From a virus, in the IMG/VR virus record IMGVR_UViG_3300036790_000468, positions 62,001 through 126,000 of that record: a stretch of DNA of 64,000 nucleotides, one strand, 5' to 3'. The position numbers were made by a program, and so were the translations under genes. This document shows, piece by piece, positions 1 to 9,500 of the stretch; the stretch's first letter is position 1, and every line of letters begins with the position of its first letter. A model generated the notes under the pieces. It was not told the origin of the DNA and did no database searches. It saw nothing but the letters and a program-made list of their open reading frames with translations.

Positions 1-92
1 GGCACCATCGAGCGGGCCAGCTCCATCAGGCGCATCTCGTGCCGGTCGAGCGTCCTGCGGATCTCTCCGGCGCCCATCTCCTCCTCAGCCAC
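1..92 (-). CDS. Hypothetical phage protein, partial (runs off left edge)
   Basis: Only the first 30 codons are inside the window. A GTG at 92 is chosen because GGAGA lies about six bases upstream; an internal ATG at 77 sits almost on top of a GAGGAG and is less likely. The visible peptide is acidic at first, then alternates Arg and Leu (RRTLDRHEMRLMELARS) as in an amphipathic helix. It directly follows the endolysin in transcription order, so a small lysis accessory protein of XhlA type is possible but not shown. Confidence 0.5.
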   Translation of the reverse strand, partial: MAEEEMGAGEIRRTLDRHEMRLMELARSMV

Positions 93-140
93 GTGCGATC
101 TCCGGTCTCTCGGCCGAGGGCGACGGCAGACGATCTCAGG

Positions 141-1133
141 TCAGGGGTGGATCTTGAGCTTCGCGCTCGTGCGCGGCCCGACGATCCCGTCGACCAGCAG
201 CCGCGACTCGCGCTGGAACGCTGAGACCTCCTGCGCGGTGAGCGGACCGGCCACCGAGTCGGTGCCCCCGGCACCGAGGTGCTCGGCCGCGAGGGCCCGC
301 TGGACCACCAGGGTCCGGGCGACCAGCGCGCCCCACGTGTGCTCGCCGACGATCCCGTCGACCAGGAGCGCCGCCGCCTTCTGATACGCCTTGACGGCAG
401 CGAGGGTGTCGGGCCCGAACCGGGCGTCGACGCCCTTCGGATCCTGCCCGCCGAGCATCAGCGAGCGCTGCAGCACCTCCACCCAGTACCCGGACTCCCC
501 GAAGGACACCGTCGGCCGGCCCGCCGCGGCCGCCGACGGCGCGGGGGCCGGGGGCGACGGCATCCACAGCCCCGCGGTGGAGGCGGCCTCGTCCAGGTCG
601 ACGTCGACCCCGCCGAGAGTCGTGCCGTTGAGCACCTGCCGGATGGTGTACGCCGGCGCCCACTGACCCGAGGACCAGGCGTAGGTCTGCCACAGGTAGT
701 CGTAGCCCGCGGCGTGCGCCGCCTCGATCACCTCGTAGTCGCCGTACACCCCGACCAGAGCCTTGGAGCCCTCGGCGTCCGAGGCTCCGTGCAGGTAGTC
801 GAGCACCGACCCGATCTGGCCCGTCGTCGCATCCAGGTCGACCGCGAAGTAGATCGGCAGGCCGGCCGGGAACCCGAGGGCGCTGGCCTGGGCGCGCGCG
901 GTCCCCGCCTCCGCCAGGCCCTGGGCGTACCCGGCGAGCGGGGAGACACCGGTGGTCTCCCACACCAGCCCGATCCCGATCCCGACGGCGTGCAGGCCGT
1001 CGCGCTCCGAAGTGGTCAGGTTCTTGCTCGGGTCGGCGCTCACGTAGCGCATCGCGTAGGCGATTCCCGCGGCCTTGAGAGCGGCGGTGGACGGAAGGTC
1101 GAAGGCGTAGTCGACGCCGCGAACAGTGGTCAT
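141..1133 (-). CDS. Endolysin: DUF1906 glycoside-hydrolase-like domain plus two peptidoglycan-binding domains
   Basis: Predicted peptidoglycan hydrolase that opens the wall at lysis. Residues 1 to about 185 form a DUF1906 (Rv2525c-like) TIM-barrel domain, starting RGVDYAFDLPS, with FAVDLDATTGQ and YGDYEVIEAA strands and a closing GVDVDLDEA. A Pro/Ala linker (about 190-208) leads to two PG_binding_1 units, about 210-265 and 270-328, each ending in LLVDGIVGxxT. The 330-residue length and layout are typical of actinophage lysins. ATG at 1133 abuts the stop of the holin candidate at 1134, so the two are a lysis pair. Confidence 0.9.
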   Translation of the reverse strand: MTTVRGVDYAFDLPSTAALKAAGIAYAMRYVSADPSKNLTTSERDGLHAVGIGIGLVWETTGVSPLAGYAQGLAEAGTARAQASALGFPAGLPIYFAVDLDATTGQIGSVLDYLHGASDAEGSKALVGVYGDYEVIEAAHAAGYDYLWQTYAWSSGQWAPAYTIRQVLNGTTLGGVDVDLDEAASTAGLWMPSPPAPAPSAAAAGRPTVSFGESGYWVEVLQRSLMLGGQDPKGVDARFGPDTLAAVKAYQKAAALLVDGIVGEHTWGALVARTLVVQRALAAEHLGAGGTDSVAGPLTAQEVSAFQRESRLLVDGIVGPRTSAKLKIHP

Positions 1134-1622
1134 CTAGCTCTCCGGGGGATTGGTGGTGTCAGCGGACTGTGCCTTTGCGATCTCGGCGCGGGCCTTCGCA
1201 GCGACCTGGTCTACGTCCACGGCGAGCCGTTCGGCGACCGCCGCGATCACGGCGTCCTGGACGGCGAGGTGGATGGCAGCTTCGTGCTGGCCGTGCAGGA
1301 TCGCCTCGGTGTCGGCGAAGGCCTGGATGTTGCGCCGCTCGGCCGCCCGGCCGAGGACCACGGCGCCGACCATCAAGAGCGGAAGACTCCACAGCTGGAT
1401 CCAGTTGGACCAGTACAGGAGCGTGGCCTGCTCCGTCGTGAACACGGCGCCCAGCGCACCGTAGATCACGAATACGTAGGTGCACCACATCGTGCCGAAC
1501 ACGATCGTCGCCCGCGCCGCTACCCGGTCGTTGACCGAGACGCGCGTCTGCGCGAGGGTGACAGGGCCCTGAGCCGTGCGCCTCTCGACGTGCGGGTGCG
1601 GCGCGTGCTTGTAGAGGGTCAC
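1134..1622 (-). CDS. Putative holin (two-TM membrane protein)
   Basis: 162 residues with two hydrophobic segments, about 38-62 and 68-93, separated by a short loop, then a charged Ala-rich C-terminal helix (about 105-155). The position immediately upstream of the endolysin and the two-TM topology fit a holin that triggers lysis. The TM region also resembles small permease-like phage membrane proteins, so holin is inferred from context. The start overlaps the stop of the PLD-like gene by four bases. Confidence 0.6.
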   Translation of the reverse strand: MTLYKHAPHPHVERRTAQGPVTLAQTRVSVNDRVAARATIVFGTMWCTYVFVIYGALGAVFTTEQATLLYWSNWIQLWSLPLLMVGAVVLGRAAERRNIQAFADTEAILHGQHEAAIHLAVQDAVIAAVAERLAVDVDQVAAKARAEIAKAQSADTTNPPES

Positions 1623-2149
1623 TTCGCCGCCGCCCTCAGCATATGCGTGTGGATCACATCGACGCGGGCGCGCGCCTCGGCGGCGACGTGCGCGTCGCGG
1701 ATGACGGTGAGCTGGTTGTCCTGCAGCGACTCGCCGCTCCGCGACCAGTTCGTCGACCCGGTCACCACGTCCAGGCCGTCGACGATCACCAGTTTCATGT
1801 GCATGATCGCGCCGCGCTCGCTACGGCCGGTGGCGATCGAGTTGCCCGGGAAGGAGGACTTCGCCAGGAGCGCGCGCTCGTGAACGCCCCCGGCCTGCGA
1901 GGAGTCGAGGGTGAGCTGCACGAAGCAGTTCTCCGCGTCGAGCTGCTCGTGCAGCGCGGCCGCGAGCTCCTCGTCGTCGAACCCGTACATCGCGACCACC
2001 AGCGAGCGCTGCGCGGAGGCGATGAGTTCCACCAGGACGCCGTGGACGTCGTCAACGGGGCTGTAGAAGGTGCGCGTGGCGGCCGGGTAGCCTGGCGCGA
2101 ACCCGCCGGCCTTGTGCTTGTCGAGTGCGGCGAGGTCAGTGAGCGGCAC
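1619..2149 (-). CDS. Phospholipase D-like (HKD motif) protein
   Basis: 176 residues with one PLD/Nuc active-site motif near residue 117, [19 protein letters not shown], matching HxKxxxxD with the following GSxNW. The N-terminal part ([19 protein letters not shown]) is the usual first strand and helix of the fold. One motif means it would act as a dimer, as Nuc endonuclease does. The substrate (DNA or phospholipid) cannot be told. It sits between tail fibre and lysis genes, which suggests a late function such as host envelope or DNA attack. Confidence 0.75.
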   Translation of the reverse strand: MPLTDLAALDKHKAGGFAPGYPAATRTFYSPVDDVHGVLVELIASAQRSLVVAMYGFDDEELAAALHEQLDAENCFVQLTLDSSQAGGVHERALLAKSSFPGNSIATGRSERGAIMHMKLVIVDGLDVVTGSTNWSRSGESLQDNQLTVIRDAHVAAEARARVDVIHTHMLRAAAK

Positions 2150-2180
2150 GTGCCCGCCCTCCCTTCGGTGTGGGGCGCTG

Positions 2181-2705
2181 CTAGAGCGACGCCCAGATCA
2201 GCTCGAAGTAGTTGTTGTCCGCGGGGCTGTCGTTTGCCGTGGTGAATCCGGAGGCGAGGAGCTGCACGGCGAGCAGGTCGCCGGCGTTCGCCCGGACGAA
2301 GCCGGCGGCGGCGATGCCTTCGAAACCACCGATGGAGGCCGCGTTCGCGGAATGCAGGAGCGCTGTGGTGCCCGCCGCGCCGCCGTTTACTACGAGGCTC
2401 GGCGGCGTGCTGGGAAGAGCGGAAGACCCCCACTTGAACTGGGTGAAACAGAGGTACAAACCGCCCCAGGTCGGAGGGACGACCCAGTTGTGGTTGGTGC
2501 TGTTCCAACCTGAGTAGTTGTCCTCGACGGTGGGATAGTTGATGTTCGTCGCGGTGGTCACGGCGGTCGCGGTGGTGATCGAGCCTTTGAACCGCGGCGG
2601 CTGGATCATGGCGTTGATATAATCGCGGACCGAGTTCAAGAAGGCGCCGGTCTCGGTCTCCGAGACGGAGAACGTGCGCGGGTTCGGCTGCGAGAGGGCC
2701 ACCAT
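2181..2705 (-). CDS. Tail fibre/minor tail protein, C1q-like beta-sandwich
   Basis: 174 residues. The N-terminus (about 1-35) is a short adaptor with [17 protein letters not shown]; the rest is rich in Thr, Asn, Gly and aromatic residues, with the alternating pattern of a C1q/TNF-like jelly roll ([20 protein letters not shown], ending [11 protein letters not shown]). Such domains form trimers at fibre tips. It is in the tail block just downstream of the large minor tail gene, supporting a virion role. No catalytic motif is seen. Confidence 0.6.
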   Translation of the reverse strand: MVALSQPNPRTFSVSETETGAFLNSVRDYINAMIQPPRFKGSITTATAVTTATNINYPTVEDNYSGWNSTNHNWVVPPTWGGLYLCFTQFKWGSSALPSTPPSLVVNGGAAGTTALLHSANAASIGGFEGIAAAGFVRANAGDLLAVQLLASGFTTANDSPADNNYFELIWASL

Positions 2706-2726
2706 GGGGCTCGGACTCCTCCGGTG

Positions 2727-5700
2727 CTAGTAGGCGAGCCGCGTCGTGGCGGCGACCGTAGTGGGGTTGGTGACGCCGGCCGGCAGCGGGTCACACACGT
2801 AGTCGCCGGCCGAATGGTTGTGCGCCAGGTTCGCGCTCAGCGTGATCTGGCAGCTGGTGTAGTTGGGGAACGTGGTGGCTACCGAGGAGATCGTGGCCGC
2901 CTCGAAGTTCGAGGTCCCGGGGGAGAGCCAGATAGTGTCGCCCACGTTCCAGTTCTGACCGAGCGCGTTCACCTTCGAGTCCGCCAACGGGTTGACGGTG
3001 ATCGTGTTGGTCCCCGAACCGCCTCCGGAGGCGACGGTGGTGTAGGCGGCGCCGAGGACTGAGGAGGCGTCCCACGTGGTGGGGTCGGTGTAGCCGGCCG
3101 GCAGCGGCTCGCACACGATGGAGCCGGCAGCGTGGGTGAAGGCGAAGTTGGTCGCGAAATTCAAGGTCGCGCTCGTATAACCCAGGCTCGTCGACGGGAT
3201 CCCGCCCGCGGCCAGCGCCAGTGTCTCGGCCCGCGGCGTCCCGGGCTCGAACGTCAAGGAATAGCCGACCGGCAGCGACTGGCTCAATTTATTGACAGCC
3301 GCGTCGGGCAGCGCGGCGATCGTGGCGTGGCTCTGGCCGGAGGCGGCCTGGGCAGTGAGCGTGGTGTGCAGCGCCGCGAGCGTCCAGTACGTCGAGAGGT
3401 CGGCCGGCGAGAGCTGGAGGGTGACCTTGATCGAGCCCGTCTTCGGGTCCAGCGCCCAGGCGACCGACTCGATGAACCCGTCGACCGTGATGGGCGGCGC
3501 GCCGCCGTTGGGCCGGCGCATCAGGCGCACCCGCATGCCGATCTCCAGCTGCAGGCACATGTTGATCATGCCGGGGACGGCGGAGGGATGCAGCGTGACG
3601 TTGGGGATGCGCTGGCGCGCGACCGAGTAGCGCCCGGTGAGGTAGGCGGCCGCGGCCTGGGTCTCGGTGTACTGCGCCTGATTCATCGTCAGCTGCTGAA
3701 TGCGCGAGGAGGCGTACAGTTTCGCCGCGGCGGCCGAGTTCGCAGCGGTGATCTGCCCGGTGGAGTACTGGGTTACCTCCACTCCGGTGTAGAGGTGCGC
3801 CGGGTCGAAGTCGGTCTTGGCTACCTCGTACGGCCATTCGCCCAGGTAGTCGTGCTCGCCGAACACGAACATCGGGACGGTCTTGTCGTAGCGGTCGGTG
3901 CGCGCGGTCACCGTGATCGCCCCGGCACCGGACACGTAGCAGTTGCCTGATTCGGTCTGCGTGATGGTGTTGAGCGCCTGCAGCCCCGAGCCGCCCTGCG
4001 AGGCCACGCCGGCGGGCAGTGTCGCGGTGGAGACGGTGATGGCGGTGGCCCCGGCGATGTCGGTCGCCGGGCCCATGTCGGTGGTCGCGCCGTTCTCGAT
4101 CGCAGCAGCGCCGGTGTAGCCCATCCAGTCAAGGACCCGCTGCGCGCGCTGGCCGGTGGAATCCCCGGTGCTCGCCGTGCGCCACGAGTTGTAAAGGTTC
4201 GCGATCTGCGCGGCGGTGAGCGCGACCGGGAATTCGATCGCGTGGGCGAGGTTGCCGACGAGGCCGCTGTAGGCAGCGTTGGCGCCGTACACGATGAAGG
4301 CGCCGAGCACGTCGGAGGAAACCCCGGTCGGAGTCGGATTCGCCGCGACAGTGTGGGTGGCGACCTGGACCCCGTCGACATAAAAGTCGATCTCGAACGT
4401 GGTCCCGTTCACCACGATGCCCGCCTGGTGCCAGTTTCCGTCGCAGATGTTCACCGAGCCGCCGTAGCTGGCCCCGATCGTGTTATTGCTGACAGCGAGG
4501 GCTAGCTCACCAGTGGTGTTTCCGATCATGAAAAAGAACAGTGTGACAGACGACTGCGAGTTCGGCGGGTAGGCCATCCACAGCGTGTATGCGTCGAAAG
4601 TCGGAGGGATGGCCGACGCCTGGAAGGAGATCAGCCTCGTCCAACCGCCGGCGGTCGGCGGCCCCGGGGTCGCGCTCGTCTTCGCGATGTTGACGAAGGT
4701 CTCGGGGAACTGCAGGGGCGGAGTCTGGTTCGGGTCGTTGGCGAACGCGGCGCACGTGCCGGTGCTCCCCAGCACGCCGCCGCCCGCGACCGCCGCGGAC
4801 ACGGAGGTGCCGAGCGTGATCGAGCCGGCGCCCACCGCGCTGATCTCGATCGGGGCCGGCACCCGGTTCCCGCTGGTGTCGGCCACGGATGTACTGCCCG
4901 CCGGGTCAGCGAGTTGATAAAAGAAGTTCGGGCCGAGCGCGAGGACCTCGGCGACGAACGGGCTCGGGAGGATGTCTTGGGCGATCTGCGCGAACGCGTC
5001 CGAGCCGACCGCGACCAGTTTGCCGTAGGTGCCCGACAGCTCCCAGGACTGCGGCCAGCGCTCGACTGCGCCGGTGAAGACGAAATAGGTCGGGCCCGGG
5101 TCCGTCCAGGTACTTGCGGACGAGGCCTGCTCGAACTGCCAGCCGGTGTGGTAGATCGTGTTGCTCGCGGTCGTGGTGGCGGGCGTCGTAATGGTTTCGG
5201 AGATCACGGCCCACACCGCCCCGGCCGGGGCGGTGCCGGTGACGGTGACTCGGGAGGACCAGGAGCCGGCCGGGACGGTGACCGCGGTGCCGCTGGAGGT
5301 CGAGATCACGGCCCCGGCCATCGAGTACCAGGTGATCGCAGGGGTGACTTGGATCGTGGTGTCGGCGGAGGTGGTGCGCATCGTGTACCACGAGCCGGTG
5401 TATGGCTTGAGCGCGGTGACCTGGACGCAGTCCGGCTGGGGCCCGACGCTGGCCTGCCCGAGCCAGTTCCCGGCGTACAGGGTCGCGTTCGAGCTCGTGG
5501 TCCCGGCCGGCGTGGTCCACGCCAGCGCCATGGTGTGCCCGGTGGGTGCGGGCGTGAGGAACTGGCCCTGGGCGAGCGTGCCGGCACTCGTGCCCGCGGT
5601 GACCCAGTAGTTTCCGACGGCGTCGTTGATCAGGCTGATGGACGCGGACCCGGTGGCGATCGCGCGGGGGAGCAGGTTCGCGGAGAGGGTGTGCGGCATC

Positions 5701-6509
5701 TGCCACGGGGTGGGCGTCGAGGAGTTCTCCCACTGCAGCCCGTCGAGCTGCCAGGTGGTCGACGCCGAAAGCGTCCCCGACGCGATCTCGATCTTCAGGC
5801 TGGCCGAATAGGCGTTGCTGGGGGCCTGCCCGGAGACCGTCAGCTCGCTCCAGGTCCCGGCGCCGGAGGTGAGGGTGACCGGGCTGCCGGCGGGGCTCGA
5901 GATGTTGGTGCCGCTCAGGTCGTACCAGAGCACCGAGACGCCGCTCGAGACGCTGTTGCCGGCCGTGATCCGGGCCTGGGCCTGGAAGGAGTACTGATAG
6001 CCCGGGATGACCGGGACCTGCTGGAGCACCGCCACGGTCGTCCCGGCGCCCGCGCCGGAGGGCAGCACGGCCTGGTAGACCTGCGTGCCCTGATGCGCCG
6101 AGCCGCTCGCGACGATCGAGATCGGGTAGCCGGCGTCGTTGACCACGTGCATCCGAGCCGGGATCGTCCCGGAGAACCCGGTGCCCTCACCCGCCGTCGC
6201 CTGATCGACCGACAGGAGGTTCACGCCGGTCATCGCACGGATGCGGCACCCGCGATACGGCTGAATGTCCGGGTAGTACGGGCCCGCGGTGTTCTCCGGG
6301 TCCAGCGCACCGTCCGAGTTGGCGAGCGCGAAATTCCACATCCCGGTCGGGTTGGTGGCCAGCTCGTACTGCTGGCCCCGCTGGACCTTCCACGCCCACA
6401 GCACCCGCGCCGACAAGTCCGTCCACCACGGCGGGGTAAGGCCCTGGTTTGCCGGGGCGTTGAAGGAGAACTCGTAGAAGAGTCCCGCCGGCCACGTGGC
6501 GATAGACAC
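2727..6509 (-). CDS. Large minor tail protein with internal LamG/concanavalin-like domain
   Basis: 1260 residues following the tape measure gene. The first about 130 residues resemble a distal-tail/baseplate hub (SARVLWAWKVQRGQQYEL, then NSDGALDPEN). Two beta-sandwich carbohydrate-binding-like regions follow (about 130-280 and 300-470). A LamG-like lectin fold spans about 590-770 (ADTSGNRVPAP; CDGNWHQAGIVVNGTTFEI; GNLAHAIEFP; LTAAQIANLYNSW). After a hub-like region (about 830-1080) the C-terminus carries two repeats ending VCEPLPAGYTDPTT and VCDPLPAGVTNPTT. The sugar-binding modules suggest adsorption to host surface glycans. Confidence 0.8.
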   Translation of the reverse strand: MSIATWPAGLFYEFSFNAPANQGLTPPWWTDLSARVLWAWKVQRGQQYELATNPTGMWNFALANSDGALDPENTAGPYYPDIQPYRGCRIRAMTGVNLLSVDQATAGEGTGFSGTIPARMHVVNDAGYPISIVASGSAHQGTQVYQAVLPSGAGAGTTVAVLQQVPVIPGYQYSFQAQARITAGNSVSSGVSVLWYDLSGTNISSPAGSPVTLTSGAGTWSELTVSGQAPSNAYSASLKIEIASGTLSASTTWQLDGLQWENSSTPTPWQMPHTLSANLLPRAIATGSASISLINDAVGNYWVTAGTSAGTLAQGQFLTPAPTGHTMALAWTTPAGTTSSNATLYAGNWLGQASVGPQPDCVQVTALKPYTGSWYTMRTTSADTTIQVTPAITWYSMAGAVISTSSGTAVTVPAGSWSSRVTVTGTAPAGAVWAVISETITTPATTTASNTIYHTGWQFEQASSASTWTDPGPTYFVFTGAVERWPQSWELSGTYGKLVAVGSDAFAQIAQDILPSPFVAEVLALGPNFFYQLADPAGSTSVADTSGNRVPAPIEISAVGAGSITLGTSVSAAVAGGGVLGSTGTCAAFANDPNQTPPLQFPETFVNIAKTSATPGPPTAGGWTRLISFQASAIPPTFDAYTLWMAYPPNSQSSVTLFFFMIGNTTGELALAVSNNTIGASYGGSVNICDGNWHQAGIVVNGTTFEIDFYVDGVQVATHTVAANPTPTGVSSDVLGAFIVYGANAAYSGLVGNLAHAIEFPVALTAAQIANLYNSWRTASTGDSTGQRAQRVLDWMGYTGAAAIENGATTDMGPATDIAGATAITVSTATLPAGVASQGGSGLQALNTITQTESGNCYVSGAGAITVTARTDRYDKTVPMFVFGEHDYLGEWPYEVAKTDFDPAHLYTGVEVTQYSTGQITAANSAAAAKLYASSRIQQLTMNQAQYTETQAAAAYLTGRYSVARQRIPNVTLHPSAVPGMINMCLQLEIGMRVRLMRRPNGGAPPITVDGFIESVAWALDPKTGSIKVTLQLSPADLSTYWTLAALHTTLTAQAASGQSHATIAALPDAAVNKLSQSLPVGYSLTFEPGTPRAETLALAAGGIPSTSLGYTSATLNFATNFAFTHAAGSIVCEPLPAGYTDPTTWDASSVLGAAYTTVASGGGSGTNTITVNPLADSKVNALGQNWNVGDTIWLSPGTSNFEAATISSVATTFPNYTSCQITLSANLAHNHSAGDYVCDPLPAGVTNPTTVAATTRLAY

Positions 6510-6569
6510 GGCTCACCCCCCGCTCGCGCTGTAGAAGTCCCCGCCGGCCGGTCAGCGCCGTCAGGGCGC

Positions 6570-9500
6570 TTAGCCGTAGGCGAGGCCCGAGTAGGAGGTG
6601 CGCTGCTGGAACTGCAGGGTGTCGGTGCGCATCAGGTCCGACAGGTCGCTCTCATGGATCAGACTGCCGTCGATGTGGAAGTGGTTGTGCACCACCGCCG
6701 GGCCCCCGCCCCCCGAACTCGAGCCGAGCGCGGCGTGCGCGGTGACGTACCCGTCGGTAGCCGGGGTGAACTGCTCGATACCCTGCTCCCCCACGGTGTA
6801 GGTGACGCCGCCCTGCACCGGGCCGCCCGACGCGCGCGCCTGCTGCCCGCGCGGGAGGTCCGTCGAGGTGACGCCGCCGGAGGTGTTCTCGTAGATCGTG
6901 ACGGTGCCGGAGGAGGAGTTGATCCGCGAGATCAGCTGCGCGACGGCCTGCTCCGCCGGCCCGGGGTCCGCCGTAATGTCGATCTTCAGGTCCGAGAGGT
7001 TCTTGACCCCGAACAGCTCCAGGTTGAGCTGCTGGATCTGGCCCGCGGTCAGATGGGCCTTGCCCGCGGCCGTATCGAGCTGCCCGGCCATCTTCTGCAG
7101 CGCGGCATCGGCCTGCTGGGTCGATCCGGTCTGCTGGTAGATGTCCCCGGCCACCGTCAGCGCCTGCTGCGAGACGCCCTGAAACGCGGTGATGTTCTTC
7201 GCGCCGGCCGCGGTGTACTGGTCGACCGCGTCCTTCCCGCTCGTGATCGTCCCCGCCAGCCCGTCCAGGTCGGTCGTGAACGTGGCCTCCGCCGCGGTGG
7301 TCGAGCCGTACTGGCCGTACAGGGCGTTGAGCGCGCCGGTGTACGCGTTGGTCGCCTGCTGCGCCTGGGTGTAGGCAACCGAGGCGTTGATCGCGGCCTG
7401 CGAGATCATGCTCTGCCCGGCCAGCCCCGCGTTCAGGGCCTCGGCGTTGATCCGCGCGGTGACCGTGTTCGCACTCAAGGCCTCGCTCGCGGACTGCACG
7501 GCCTGGACGTACTCGTCGGTGCCGGGCACGAGCAGCGCCAGGTACTGCTGCTGCGCCGCAGCCGAGATCGCCTGCTGGCGCGCCTGGTACTGCAGGCTGG
7601 TCGCGCCCTCGTACACCGCCTGGGAGTACGACAGCGTCCCCGGAATCACGGTGTTGAGGTAGTTCTGCTGCGCGTCCGCGGTCACCAGCGCCTGCTGCGC
7701 CTGCTGCTGCATCTGCACCGTGGCGGTCTCCACCGCCGTCGAGAACGCGTTGGTGCCGGGCACGTCGTCGAGGATCGCCTGACGCTCGGCCTCGAGCTGG
7801 ATCTGCGCGTTCTGCACCTCGGTCGTGTACGCGCCCAGGTCCGAGGCGATCTGGCTGGCGGACATCCCCTGCGCCTGCATGGACTTGGTCAGCGCGTCGA
7901 ACTGCTCGGCGGCGAGTTCCGGATCGCTCTGGTAGAGCTGCGCGAGCGCGGTCCCGATGTCCTGGAGGCCCTGGGACCAGTGGCCGCCCGAGATGTTCGA
8001 GAGACCCACGAGCCCCGCTTCGAGCACCTGCAGGTTCGTCCCGCCCGTGAGCGTCGTGTCCGACAGGCCCAAGATCGCGGCCTCGACATTGCCCACACCC
8101 AGCGCCGTGTGGTCCCCCACCCCCGAGAGAGTGCTCAAGCTCGAGATGACCTGCGGGAGGTAGCCGATCAGGGAGAACGCAGCCATCTGGAGCATCCCCA
8201 TGTGGCCGCCCAGTCCGCCCACGCTCGCACCCGCGTGCGCGGCTGCAGCATCCACCCCCTCGATGTCGGAGGCCGCCTGCTTCAACGGGGCACCGGTCGT
8301 GCCGAGGTTCATCGCGAGCAGGTCTTGGCCCTGGAGCGAGCCCATCGACCGGGCGAGCGCCGCCGCGGCCTGATCTCCCTCAGCCTCCAGGGTGGCGAAG
8401 AACAGCTGCCACTGTGCGAGCTCCTGGGCGGTGAACGCGCTGGTGTCCGCTTCGATGCCGGTCAGAGCCTGGGTCATGGCCGTGGCCAGGTTGTCGGACA
8501 GGAACCGGCCGCCCTGGGAGATCGACTGGAACAGGACGTAAGACACGTCGGCCGAGCCCGCCTGCTCGGCCGCGGCGGCTTCGGCGGCCGCCAGGCCGGC
8601 AGTGAGCTCCTGCTCGTACGCCTCGGTCGCCTGCGCTGCGGCGAGCTGCAGCTGAACCTCGAGCTGCTGCTCGACGGCCTGCGCGAAGCCTTCGCCTCCG
8701 GCATCCGAAAGGACTGCCAGGCGTGCCTCGAGCTGCGCGACCATGCCCTCGGCGAACTCGACGCCGGCCGCTGCGCCGGCCGCGGCCGCGGGGTCTTCGG
8801 CGAAGACCGCGAGCGCCGCAGCCGCCGCCCCGGAGAAGAACCGGCCGAACGCGTTGCCGGCCGCGGCGCCTTCTTCGGCCACGACAGCCTGGGCGCCGCC
8901 GAGCTCCGTTTCGAGCTGATCGACCACTGCATTGGCGTAGTCGCGCCCGGCCTGCGCCCCTTCCTCCGCCGCGGCCTCGGGATCCTGGCCCAGGACGAGA
9001 CGCACCCCGGCGACAGCCTCGGAGAAGAACTGCGCGAACCGCCCCCCGGCCTCCGCGCCCTCCTCCCCGGCCTCCACCGCCAGCTCGACGAGCTGCTCGG
9101 TCACGGCCTGGCGCGCCTCGACGATCCGGGCGATCAGCCCGTCCGCTACCGGGGACCCGGTGGAGGCGACCAGCGCCTGCATCTCTTCGACCGCCGTCGC
9201 GGTCTGCTCCACCTGCTGCGCCAGCGCCTCGGCGACCTGCTCGCTCTCCGCCTCCACCGCCGAGGCGACCGTCGAGGTCAGCGTGCCGCGCATGGCCGAC
9301 GAGAGCGCGTCCACCTGGGCACCGGTGAGGCTGCCCCAGTCCAGCCCGACCATGCCCATGGTGATCGCGTCGGCGAACGCGGAGACGAACCCCGCGCCAG
9401 AGACCTCGGCCTGAGCCCTGACCTGTTCGGTCCAGCCCTCGATCCCGGCATCGGTGAGCGCTTCGAACTGCTCAGGCGTGATCACCAGGGCGGTGAGTTC

